Shown: positions 36,418-44,541 of the stretch, one piece after another
Numbering within the stretch: position 1 is the stretch's first letter
Layout of the letters: every line of letters starts with the position of its first letter
Assembly: GCA_937877625.1 (NCBI GenBank)
Contig: CALFJG010000023.1
Coordinates: 1-64,000 of the forward strand
Length of the DNA: 64,000 nucleotides
From: an uncultured Prevotellaceae bacterium
Lineage (GTDB): Bacteria > Bacteroidota > Bacteroidia > Bacteroidales > Bacteroidaceae
Reading direction: 5' to 3'
Position numbers and translations under genes: made by a program
The notes under the pieces: model-generated
Told to the model about the DNA's origin: nothing
What the model saw: only the letters and a program-made list of their open reading frames with translations
The model's database searches: none

Positions 36418-36422
36418 CTAAA

Positions 36423-36462
36423 CTATTGCTGTACGCTAAAACGTGCAAACGCATCAAATCTC
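36423..36462 (-). repeat. 40-bp dispersed repeat, copy 2
   Basis: Reverse complement of 24-63 with 37 of 40 identical positions. It directly abuts the truncated start of the BRO remnant and continues into the 137-bp repeat to its right. Confidence 0.75.
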
Positions 36463-36493
36463 CGTCCGCAATGCCGATAAACAAGCGTTGCGG

Positions 36494-36630
36494 ATCTTTA
36501 TGGCTCTTTGTGCTTCTATGCTGTAATTTTCATCGGTCGTGTAGCCCGCTACACTCACTCCTCAACTGACAGACTGAAAGAAAAATAGCTCAGAAATCTG
36601 ACAAAGCGAATTAATAGAACCCACCTAAAA
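36494..36630. repeat. 137-bp dispersed repeat, copy A
   Basis: About 90% identical to 40172-40308 in the same orientation; shared blocks include CATCGGTCGTGTAGCCCGC, CAACTGACAGACTGAAAG, TAGCTCAGAAA and TAGAACCCAC. It contains TGTAGCGGGCTACA, a 6-base inverted repeat. It overlaps the last bases of cdsA (stop 36625) so the repeat boundary reaches the cdsA 3' end. Confidence 0.85.
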
Positions 36631-37518
36631 TTGCAACGTATAAATATACAACACGGCAGCGGGTATGGCGAGGAGCGAAGAGTCGAAGCGGTCGAGTACA
36701 CCACCGTGACCTGGCAGGATATTGCCACTGTCTTTGATGCCAAGTTGGCGCTTCAGAAGACTTTCAACCAAGTCGCCCCACGTGCCAAAGATACATACCA
36801 CAAGTCCTAAGCCAATCCATTCAACAAACGTCTGCATATTAGGCTCTAATCCACCGAGCAAACCACCGTGGCGCACAGGCATAGATAGAGGAAAGAAGTG
36901 CCAAAGCACCACCGCACAGCCTATCACCAACAAACCGCCGCCAATACTTCCTACCCACGATTTCTTTGGTGAGATGCGCGGAAACAACTTAGCAGGGAAA
37001 TAGCGGGAGAGCAGGCTACCCACAATGTAGGCTCCGGTGTCGCTCGTCCAAAGAAAAATAAAAACGCTTAGAGTAAGTACCCAGTTATAGTATGTCTGTC
37101 CCGCTTGGCGGTCGAAACTAAAAGCGAGGATACAAAGCGTTGAAAGCGGCAGAGCAATATAAAGTTGGGAGGCAAAGGCATACGCCCAATTCTTGAGCGG
37201 GTCGGCGGCTCGTAAATAGAGTTCACTCACCAACAGATAGATAATAGAGATTAAGTATGGTATAAAAGCCTTAGGCGGCACCATGTCGCTACAAAAGCCA
37301 GCGAAAGCCACAAAAAGAAAAACACCCGCCATTGTGTTTATCAAACGATTTATGGCCGCTCCAGCATAGGTATTCAGATTTGTGGCAAACTCCCACAGCG
37401 CGGCGGCGGTTATGGCAGCAAAAAGAAGCGTGAATGTGTGAGGACCACCTATGATACCGCCCACGAGCAGACCTACAAAAAGTAATCCCGTCAGGGTGCG
37501 AACCAAAAGATTTTTCAT
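36625..37518 (-). CDS. cdsA: phosphatidate cytidylyltransferase
   Basis: Inner-membrane enzyme making CDP-diacylglycerol for phospholipid synthesis. About 297 residues, eight or so membrane helices, with the family signature near the C-terminus (DSGNILPGHGGVLDRFDS) and the SWVGSIGGG segment. Start ATG 37518 (MKNLLVRTLTGLLF) lies 16 bases after the ftsH stop; the frame's extension to 37578 would overlap ftsH. Last gene of the rsfS-ftsH-cdsA operon. Its stop codon lies within a dispersed repeat. Confidence 0.94.
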   Translation of the reverse strand: MKNLLVRTLTGLLFVGLLVGGIIGGPHTFTLLFAAITAAALWEFATNLNTYAGAAINRLINTMAGVFLFVAFAGFCSDMVPPKAFIPYLISIIYLLVSELYLRAADPLKNWAYAFASQLYIALPLSTLCILAFSFDRQAGQTYYNWVLTLSVFIFLWTSDTGAYIVGSLLSRYFPAKLFPRISPKKSWVGSIGGGLLVIGCAVVLWHFFPLSMPVRHGGLLGGLEPNMQTFVEWIGLGLVVCIFGTWGDLVESLLKRQLGIKDSGNILPGHGGVLDRFDSSLLAIPAAVLYIYTLQF

Positions 37519-37534
37519 CGGCGAAAGGAACAAA

Positions 37535-39553
37535 TTATTTTTCTTCTTGAGTGGGATTGTCTTCCGAAGTGTTGTCAAGCATAGCGTTTTCTTTCATCAA
37601 CTCATCTGCCCGACTCACCCATGGACGCTTGCCAAAGATACGCTCCACATCCTCGGTGAACACCACTTCGCGTTCTTCCAACAAAGCGGCAAGCGAGGCA
37701 TGCCCCGCAGCGTTGTCGCGCAAGATCTGTTTTGCACGCTCATATTGCTCGGCAATGATGCGTGCCACTTCGCCATCTATCTTCACCGCTGTGTCGTCGC
37801 CATAAGGCTTACTGAAAGAATACTCCTCTTGTGGACTATAATAACACAGATTTGGCAACGCATCACTCATACCATAATAAGCCACCATACTAAAAGCCAA
37901 CTTCGTAGCACGCTCTATGTCGCTCAACGCACCGGTACTGATATGTCCGGTACAAATCTCTTCGGCTGCACGTCCGGCGAGTAGGCTACAAAGCTCGTCA
38001 AGCATCTGTTCGCGTAGCGTAATAGAACGCTCCTCAGGCAGATACCACGCCGCACCAAGTGCTTGGCCGCGCGGCACTATCGTCACCTTCACAAGCGGAT
38101 TGCCGTAGCGCGTGAGCCACGACACAGAAGCGTGTCCTGCCTCGTGGATAGCGATGGCGTGTTTCTCATCGGCGGTCATCACCTTGCTCTTCTTCTCTAA
38201 GCCACCAATGATACGGTCAACTGCATCAAGAAAGTCCTGTTTTATCACAGCCTCGTGGTTGTGGCGAGCTGCTATAAGAGCTGCTTCGTTGCAAACGTTT
38301 GCGATGTCGGCACCGCTAAATCCAGGTGTCTGCCGCGCCAAAAAATCTATGTCAATGTCGCCTCCGAGTTTGATGGGTTTGAGGTGTACCTCAAAGATAG
38401 CGTGACGCTCCCTCATATCGGGCAGCTCAACGTGAATTTGTCGGTCAAATCGGCCAGCGCGCAACAATGCTTTATCAAGTATCTCCACACGGTTTGTGGC
38501 GGCGAGGATAATTACGCCGCTATTGGTGCCAAAGCCGTCCATCTCGGTGAGCAACTGGTTGAGTGTACTCTCACGCTCATCGTTGGCACCTGTGGCCAAA
38601 CGGCTACCACGCGCACGACCTATAGCATCAATCTCATCAATAAAGATGATGCTCGGAGCTTTCTCTTTGGCTTGGCGGAACAAATCTCGCACACGGCTCG
38701 CTCCCACGCCTACAAACATCTCTACGAAATCGCTGCCCGCCAGAGAGAAGAACGGCACATCGGCCTCGCCCGCCACGGCTTTTGCCAGAAGCGTTTTGCC
38801 TGTACCCGGCGGGCCAACGAGCAATGCTCCCTTAGGTATCTTACCGCCAAGATTAGTGAACTTATCAGGATTTTTCAAGAACTCAACTATCTCCCAAACC
38901 TCCTGCTTTGCACCTTCCTGTCCGGCCACATCTTTGAAAGTGATGCCAGTGCTGTTTTGTCCTTTCTCAAAGAGTTTAGCACGGCTCTTGCCTACACCCA
39001 TAATACCACTGCCTGCTCCGCCCATCCGACGGAACACAAATACCCACAAACCTACCAACACAAAAATGGGCAAGAGACTCATAAAGAGATTCCAGAACAT
39101 GCTATTACCCTTTTTGTATGTCAAATTCACGGGATGACCCGCCGTACGTGCCGCAGCGACGAGGGCTTCAATACTTTCATCAGTGGCATAATTGGCAGAG
39201 ATGGTGGGTTCCTTACCTGTGCGATCAGTACCCATACCAAAGACGGAGCGAATACTATCGGGACGCACCACGAGCGATACGCTGTTGTCATCCGTGTTGG
39301 CCACCACCTTATGCGTGTAGCCCGTCATCACATAACGCTGAAACTCTGTAAAACTGACCTCCTTATCAATGCCTCCTGTGGAGTCCTTCCCCGTGTAGAG
39401 CATATAGGCCAATACACCTATAATAATAACATAAACCCAAGAGAGATTTACACCGGGCTTCTTGGGCTTATTCTGATTATTTACAGCCGCCTTACCTCCC
39501 TTAGACTTTGAGGATGAAAATAGACGCGGCTTGATGTTCTTCTTATCCGACAT
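37535..39553 (-). CDS. ftsH: ATP-dependent zinc metalloprotease FtsH
   Basis: Membrane-bound AAA protease for quality control of membrane and regulatory proteins. Start at ATG 39553 ([10 protein letters not shown]) gives 672 residues: a membrane helix (about 39-54), a periplasmic segment, a second helix (about 158-176), Walker A GPPGTGKT (247-254), Walker [10 protein letters not shown] (302-310), and zinc motif HEAGH (470-474). The frame's extension to 39589 has no support. It follows rsfS by 82 bases. Confidence 0.97.
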   Translation of the reverse strand: MSDKKNIKPRLFSSSKSKGGKAAVNNQNKPKKPGVNLSWVYVIIIGVLAYMLYTGKDSTGGIDKEVSFTEFQRYVMTGYTHKVVANTDDNSVSLVVRPDSIRSVFGMGTDRTGKEPTISANYATDESIEALVAAARTAGHPVNLTYKKGNSMFWNLFMSLLPIFVLVGLWVFVFRRMGGAGSGIMGVGKSRAKLFEKGQNSTGITFKDVAGQEGAKQEVWEIVEFLKNPDKFTNLGGKIPKGALLVGPPGTGKTLLAKAVAGEADVPFFSLAGSDFVEMFVGVGASRVRDLFRQAKEKAPSIIFIDEIDAIGRARGSRLATGANDERESTLNQLLTEMDGFGTNSGVIILAATNRVEILDKALLRAGRFDRQIHVELPDMRERHAIFEVHLKPIKLGGDIDIDFLARQTPGFSGADIANVCNEAALIAARHNHEAVIKQDFLDAVDRIIGGLEKKSKVMTADEKHAIAIHEAGHASVSWLTRYGNPLVKVTIVPRGQALGAAWYLPEERSITLREQMLDELCSLLAGRAAEEICTGHISTGALSDIERATKLAFSMVAYYGMSDALPNLCYYSPQEEYSFSKPYGDDTAVKIDGEVARIIAEQYERAKQILRDNAAGHASLAALLEEREVVFTEDVERIFGKRPWVSRADELMKENAMLDNTSEDNPTQEEK

Positions 39554-39635
39554 TACAATTAAAAATATACAACAACAATTAACCGTCAAAGCAACACTTA
39601 AGGCGTGTGCTGTTTTGTAGAATCCACCTTACTGA

Positions 39636-39998
39636 TTATTGTTCTTCGTCTGACAATCGTTCCACGCGGGCATCATCCCACAGGTTCTCCAAATCATAGT
39701 ACTCACGCGGAGCGGGTAAGAACACGTGTACCATTATAGTTCCATAGTCCATCGCCACCCACTCCCCACGTTCGCGACCACAAATTGCTGCAGGACGCTC
39801 GCCACACTGTTCGCGGGCAGTCTTTTCAATAGCATCCACCAACGCATCCACCTGCTGGGGCGAGCCGCCGCTACATACCACAAACATCTGGCACGGAGCT
39901 GTTTCAATATTCGACAAATCGGCCAAAACAATATCGCGGCCTTTCTTCTCTCTTATGCCAAACACAATGGCATCTGCTAATTTCATTATCTGGTTCAT
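39636..39998 (-). CDS. rsfS: ribosome silencing factor RsfS
   Basis: Binds L14 and blocks subunit joining in starvation. 120 residues with the family's DIVLADLSNIETAPCQMFVV, DYGTIMVHVF and REYYDLENLWDDA segments. Heads an operon with ftsH and cdsA, an arrangement frequent in Bacteroidales. The start region overlaps a weak TAATTTCG -7 box on the minus strand. Confidence 0.95.
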   Translation of the reverse strand: MNQIMKLADAIVFGIREKKGRDIVLADLSNIETAPCQMFVVCSGGSPQQVDALVDAIEKTAREQCGERPAAICGRERGEWVAMDYGTIMVHVFLPAPREYYDLENLWDDARVERLSDEEQ

Positions 39999-40065
39999 AG
40001 GCTGTTTCTCGGCGCGAAATTACTCAAAAAATAATAGTGCGTAAATAAAAGCGTAAAATACTTAT

Positions 40066-40073
40066 TACCTTTG
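40066..40073 (+). promoter_or_regulatory. -7 box upstream of the cstA leader
   Basis: TACCTTTG followed by CGCAT. It would drive a leader of about 380 bases before cstA in which two dispersed repeats (40111-40168 and 40172-40308) are lodged. The box may be the original cstA promoter, displaced by repeat insertion. Confidence 0.5.
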
Positions 40074-40110
40074 CGCATAGAAAAAAAGAAAACAGTACGA
40101 GAATAAGTAA

Positions 40111-40168
40111 AGGTGTGTTCTATTTATTTCCACGGTTAAGTTTGACATACATAGGGCTTTAACCTTTT
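40111..40168 (+). repeat. 58-bp dispersed repeat, copy 1
   Basis: Begins AGGTGTGTTCTA, with CCACGGTTAAGTTTGAC in the middle and CTTTAACCTTTT at the end; the same order of blocks is at 51383-51442. Here it is directly followed by the 137-bp repeat. Confidence 0.75.
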
Positions 40169-40171
40169 GTC

Positions 40172-40308
40172 ATCTTTATGGCTCTTTTTGCTTCCGTCTG
40201 TAAGTTTCATCGGTCGTGTAGCCCGCAACACTCACTCTTCAACTGACAGACTGAAAGAAAAAATAGCTCAGAAAGCTGACAAAGCGAATGAATAGAACCC
40301 ACTTAAAA
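40172..40308. repeat. 137-bp dispersed repeat, copy B
   Basis: Second copy of 36494-36630, about 90% identical and in the same orientation. It ends about 150 bases before cstA. Confidence 0.85.
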
Positions 40309-40460
40309 GGATTAAGAGGATTAAGAAGTTTAACCTTTACGGGCTTCTCATATACTTCAACTACACTGGATTTCCCCAAGTATTCCGATAAATTGCTTAC
40401 TCCGTCCCCTCCTATCCCGTCTCGTCGTTTCACTAAACAATCCTTACTCTTCACTAAAAA

Positions 40461-41903
40461 ATGTTTTCATTCCTTTTCTCCCTACTCGCTCTGGTGCTTG
40501 GATATCTTATCTATGGTCGCTTTGTAGAACACGTCTTTGCCCCCGACGATAGGCCGACACCTGCAGTAGCACAGGCCGATGGCGTGGACTACATAGTAAT
40601 GCCCGCTCCTAAAATCTTTATGATACAATTTCTCAACATTGCTGGCACAGGGCCAATCTTTGGTGCTATAATGGGAATGAAATTCGGTCCGGCGGCTTAC
40701 CTCTGGATAGTACTCGGTTGTATCTTCGCCGGTGCCACCCACGACTATCTCAGTGGTATGCTTTCCGTACGCCATAAAGGAGCTGGCCTGCCAGAACTTA
40801 TAGGACACTACCTCGGCGACCCCACAAAACGCGTAATGCTGGTATTCAGTACGCTGTTGCTCATTATGGTGGGAGCCGTGTTTGTATATAGCCCAGCTCT
40901 CATTATGGGTTCAATGACCGCCTCATTAATCGGCAATGCCACCTCTGCCTCTATGCTTTGGGTGTGCGTTATCTTTATCTATTATATCATTGCTACATTG
41001 ATGCCTATTGACAAAATCATCGGCAAAATTTATCCGTTCTTCGCCTTTGCCCTGCTTTTTATGGCCGTAGCACTTATGGTCGTTCTCTTTGCGAAATGGC
41101 CCTCACTCCCCGAGTTGTGGCAAGACAACCTCAATACGCTTAACACGCAACCTATTTTCCCGGCGTTGTTTATCACTATTGCTTGCGGTGCTATCAGCGG
41201 TTTCCATGCCACGCAAAGCCCGCTTATGTCGCGCTGTATGAAAAACGAACATCAGGGGCGACCTATCTTTTATGGTGCAATGATTACAGAGGGTGTCGTA
41301 GCACTTATCTGGGCGACAGTGGCATCGTGGTTTTTCTATAGCGGTGGCGCAGAGGTTGTAGGTAGCGAGGTGGGTGCACAAGCCCCCGAGGTGGTCACTG
41401 CCGTGGCCAAAGGTTGGCTTGGCACAATGGGAAGCATCTTAGCTTTGCTCGGCGTAGTGGCTGCGCCCATCACCAGTGGTGATACAGCACTTCGCTCCGC
41501 GCGCCTTATTATTGCTGAGTTTCTTAAAATAAAACAACGCAAGCTTACCTCTCGCCTTGCCATTTGCGTCCCACTCTTTGCCGTCACTGCCCTGCTCATC
41601 GCCTATAACATTGCCGACGAAGATGGCTTCAACACTATTTGGGGATACTTTGGCTGGGCAAACCAAACGCTTGCCGTGTTCACCCTATGGATGGTCACCG
41701 TATATTTAACAAAACACCATAAGCCTTATATTATCACGCTGCTCCCAGCACTCTTTATGACGGCGGTATGCCTCTCTTATATCCTTATCTCTAAAAACGG
41801 TTTTTCCCTATCCCCCACCATTTCCTACATTCTCACCGCCCTCGCTCTCATCGCGGCCCTCGCTCGCTTCTTTGTGTGGAAAAGGAGAGCTATAAAACAT
41901 TGA
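40461..41903 (+). CDS. cstA: carbon starvation protein CstA-family transporter
   Basis: Polytopic inner-membrane transporter, linked in other bacteria to peptide or pyruvate uptake on starvation. 480 residues, the short form common in Bacteroidota (E. coli CstA is about 700). Family segments: FGPAAYLWIVLGCIFAGA, HDYLSGMLSVRHKG, AISGFHATQSPLMSRC and WGYFGWANQTLA. ATG 40461 follows a repeat-filled leader. Convergent with the licD-type gene with only 66 bases between. Confidence 0.92.
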   Translation: MFSFLFSLLALVLGYLIYGRFVEHVFAPDDRPTPAVAQADGVDYIVMPAPKIFMIQFLNIAGTGPIFGAIMGMKFGPAAYLWIVLGCIFAGATHDYLSGMLSVRHKGAGLPELIGHYLGDPTKRVMLVFSTLLLIMVGAVFVYSPALIMGSMTASLIGNATSASMLWVCVIFIYYIIATLMPIDKIIGKIYPFFAFALLFMAVALMVVLFAKWPSLPELWQDNLNTLNTQPIFPALFITIACGAISGFHATQSPLMSRCMKNEHQGRPIFYGAMITEGVVALIWATVASWFFYSGGAEVVGSEVGAQAPEVVTAVAKGWLGTMGSILALLGVVAAPITSGDTALRSARLIIAEFLKIKQRKLTSRLAICVPLFAVTALLIAYNIADEDGFNTIWGYFGWANQTLAVFTLWMVTVYLTKHHKPYIITLLPALFMTAVCLSYILISKNGFSLSPTISYILTALALIAALARFFVWKRRAIKH

Positions 41904-41969
41904 CCAATACCAAAATCGCACAAAAGCCATTTCAGCCTCATTTAGAACACACCATATAGGAGTTCGTGG

Positions 41970-42761
41970 CTATAGTTCCTCAAGGAAGAACACGGCGTGT
42001 CCGTTGCGCTTTTCAGGAGGTGGGAGCTTGTGGTAGTCGCCGTAAAGGTCGCGTAGATATGCATCAGGGTTGGCAGGGGCGGCAAAAGTGTGGCCTTCAA
42101 AACGTATTTCTCCAAGAGGATAAATGGTGTCACGACGGTGCATAATGCCGTAGCCATTGTGACGGAGGATGTTGGAGATGTATTTGTTGTGAGGTCGAAA
42201 GGCATAAGCCAGTACCCATAGAAAGTAAAACCAGTATTTTCGCGCGCCGAACCAAAAGAATTCACAGAAAGAGCGCAAACTATAGTAGTGTTGCGCGCAC
42301 AGTATGGCAGAAGCACGGCAGTATTCTTTTACTACACATTTCACAAAACGGCGCGAAACGCTGGGGTAGGACATCATAGGGAACACATCCACATAAAGTC
42401 CTTTGGCATAAGGACGTGAAAAATCATCGCAGCTCTCCACAATAAACGATTCGCGGTCGCGTACCTTTAGCATAGGCTGTCGCACGGAGGGATCGGTTTG
42501 TGGCGTTTGCATAAAAAGGTGTGGCGGAAGTTCTGTTTGTGCATACTCAACAAAATGCTTGACTTCTTCCTGCGGAATGGCAATGTCTATATCATCGTCC
42601 CAAGGAATAAAACCTCCGTGTCGCACGGCTCCGAGCAACGTGCCGCCATCAAGCCAATAGGGTATGTGGTGACGTTGGCAAAGGGCATCAATTTCCTTGA
42701 GAATCTCAAGTTGTTTGAGTTGCACCGCGCGGCGATGCCGCTCTTGGTGTTGAGAAAGCAT
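41970..42761 (-). CDS. LicD-family phospho-sugar/phosphocholine/ribitol-phosphate transferase
   Basis: 263-residue LicD/fukutin-fold nucleotidyltransferase-type enzyme that moves a phosphoryl-linked group (phosphocholine or ribitol-phosphate) onto glycans. Hallmarks are [20 protein letters not shown] (about residues 37-55) and DDIDIAI. The upstream gene on the same strand, 137 bases away, makes a CDP-ribitol-type donor, so ribitol-5-phosphate transfer is the more likely activity. Donor choice is inference. Confidence 0.88.
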   Translation of the reverse strand: MLSQHQERHRRAVQLKQLEILKEIDALCQRHHIPYWLDGGTLLGAVRHGGFIPWDDDIDIAIPQEEVKHFVEYAQTELPPHLFMQTPQTDPSVRQPMLKVRDRESFIVESCDDFSRPYAKGLYVDVFPMMSYPSVSRRFVKCVVKEYCRASAILCAQHYYSLRSFCEFFWFGARKYWFYFLWVLAYAFRPHNKYISNILRHNGYGIMHRRDTIYPLGEIRFEGHTFAAPANPDAYLRDLYGDYHKLPPPEKRNGHAVFFLEEL

Positions 42762-42898
42762 AGAAGTTAGTAAAAGGATAAAATGTTGAGATGGGCTATT
42801 TTATAAAAAAAAGAATGCCATAGAAGAAACAAAAGGACACAATAAACGCTAAGAGAAAGATATACTGAAAGCAACGTTTACACAAGATTCTTTTGTAG

Positions 42899-44275
42899 TT
42901 AAAGGTTCTTGTTTAAGCGTTTCACGTCAATTACTTGTCCAGTGTACGTACCGAGTAACGTGTTTATCGCTGCCGTGGCTACAGCTTCAGGGGTAAGTAG
43001 TGTTTCAGGCGGCTCTATGCCAAAGTTGCTGCGGCGCATAGGGGTATTGGTACGCTCAGGGTTGATACAGTTCACAGCAATGCCGTCAGGTTCCCACTCT
43101 GCAGCGATAGCTTGACAGAAATTGACAATAGCGGCTTTAGTGCTACTGTAAATACTATAAAAAGCCCTGCCACGCGTATAACTACTGGATGTAAAAAAGA
43201 GAAGTTTGCCATGCGTTTGCTGTAGATAAGGATGGGCTTCAAGAGCTACGTGGATGGTGCCGAGGAGGTTTGTCTCCACATCAGAGACGATGGTAGCGTA
43301 GTCCATTGATATCAGAGGTTCTTTGTGTAATACGCCTGCCGCTACTATGCAGTAGTCTATCCTCCCGTAGTGTTGAGCGGCTTCTGCAAGTGCTTTCGCC
43401 ACGTCTTCGCGCTTTCCAACATCTGTGGAGGTGGTAGAGCGCGAAAGGGATACAACCTCCGCACCTGTAGCGGTAAGCATCTGGCAAAGAGTCTTACCTA
43501 TGCCATAACTCCCGCCGAACACTACGGCGACTTTACCAGTAAAAGCCTTATTGTCTGGAATGGTCTGTGGTGCTGTGGTGCTGTGCAGCTGAAACAACTT
43601 GTCAAGCAGATAGGTATCCTCTTTGTAAGTGAGTTTCATATTGCTCTCTTCACCACGTACAAGAAAAACTGGTATTTCTGGCATATAGCGCACTACTACA
43701 CCACAATCGTCAGTAACGGAGAGTTTTTCATCTTGTAGAGCACGGCGGTATGCTTCGGCTATTACACTAAGGTGGAAAGCCTGAGGGGTTTGTCCACGTC
43801 TGAGGCGAGCACGTTCGGGAATATTACTAATGTAGTTACTTTCGGCTTCGATGATGGTGTCCACGGCAGGGAGTACCACGTCAATGGCTTCGTGATGTTC
43901 TAATGCTACACAAACGTCATCTATGATACGTTGACTGACGAGCGGACGCACAGCATCGTGGAAAAGAAGGTTGACATCCTGCCCCTCGTAGGCACGGATG
44001 GCGGAGAGAGAGGAGTCGTAGCGCTCCTTACCCCCCTTGAGGATCTTCTTCACTTTCTTGTAGCCACCGCGTAGCACAAGGGTCTCTACATCGCTCAGAA
44101 AATAAGGATTGCTCACGATGCATATCTCACTCACGTAGGCGTTTTGCTCAAAGGCATCAAGCGTATGTTCTAATACAGTTTTGCCCGCCACCTTGAAGAA
44201 TTGTTTGGGTGTACCTAACCCTAAGCGGCTACCCACGCCGCCTGAAAGTACTACGGCGATGTTTCGCGGCATCAT
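42899..44275 (-). CDS. bifunctional IspD-like cytidylyltransferase / SDR reductase (CDP-ribitol synthesis type)
   Basis: Two-domain enzyme of 458 residues. Residues about 1-235 are an IspD/TarI-type CTP:sugar-phosphate cytidylyltransferase (VVLSGGVGSRLGLGTPKQF, FHDAVRPLV, VTDDCGVV). Residues about 245-458 are a short-chain reductase: GGSYGIGKTL for NAD(P) and the Tyr376-SSTK380 catalytic motif. This domain order matches Bcs1/TarIJ-like enzymes that reduce ribulose-5-phosphate and form CDP-ribitol. It is not the MEP-pathway IspD alone. Together with the LicD gene it suggests a ribitol-phosphate-decorated surface polymer. Confidence 0.88.
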   Translation of the reverse strand: MMPRNIAVVLSGGVGSRLGLGTPKQFFKVAGKTVLEHTLDAFEQNAYVSEICIVSNPYFLSDVETLVLRGGYKKVKKILKGGKERYDSSLSAIRAYEGQDVNLLFHDAVRPLVSQRIIDDVCVALEHHEAIDVVLPAVDTIIEAESNYISNIPERARLRRGQTPQAFHLSVIAEAYRRALQDEKLSVTDDCGVVVRYMPEIPVFLVRGEESNMKLTYKEDTYLLDKLFQLHSTTAPQTIPDNKAFTGKVAVVFGGSYGIGKTLCQMLTATGAEVVSLSRSTTSTDVGKREDVAKALAEAAQHYGRIDYCIVAAGVLHKEPLISMDYATIVSDVETNLLGTIHVALEAHPYLQQTHGKLLFFTSSSYTRGRAFYSIYSSTKAAIVNFCQAIAAEWEPDGIAVNCINPERTNTPMRRSNFGIEPPETLLTPEAVATAAINTLLGTYTGQVIDVKRLNKNL

Positions 44276-44541
44276 TCTAAAAGTTGAAAAAGTTGAGGAA
44301 ATTAAAGGTTAAAAAATAATTGCGAACTGCTATTAAGCTATTTTCAAGCAGATGTGACTTCAAGTCCGCCAAAACAATGCAGGCATACGGTACAAGGGAT
44401 TAGAGCTAAAGATACTGAAAAGAAATATGTATAAACAAAGAACTGAATTGAGAATTTATTCATCATATAAAACTCACCTATAAAAACTTTCCAACGTCAC
44501 TCAATATGTTAGCCCGCTTACTACACTCTTTCTAAAACGAC

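Noticed and set aside
38255..39511. 418-codon frame opposite ftsH
   Set aside because: Complete antisense to a highly conserved gene; open by codon bias only.
42899..44275. MEP-pathway ispD
   Set aside because: The SDR fusion and LicD neighbour fit CDP-ribitol synthesis better; a genome search for a separate ispD would decide.
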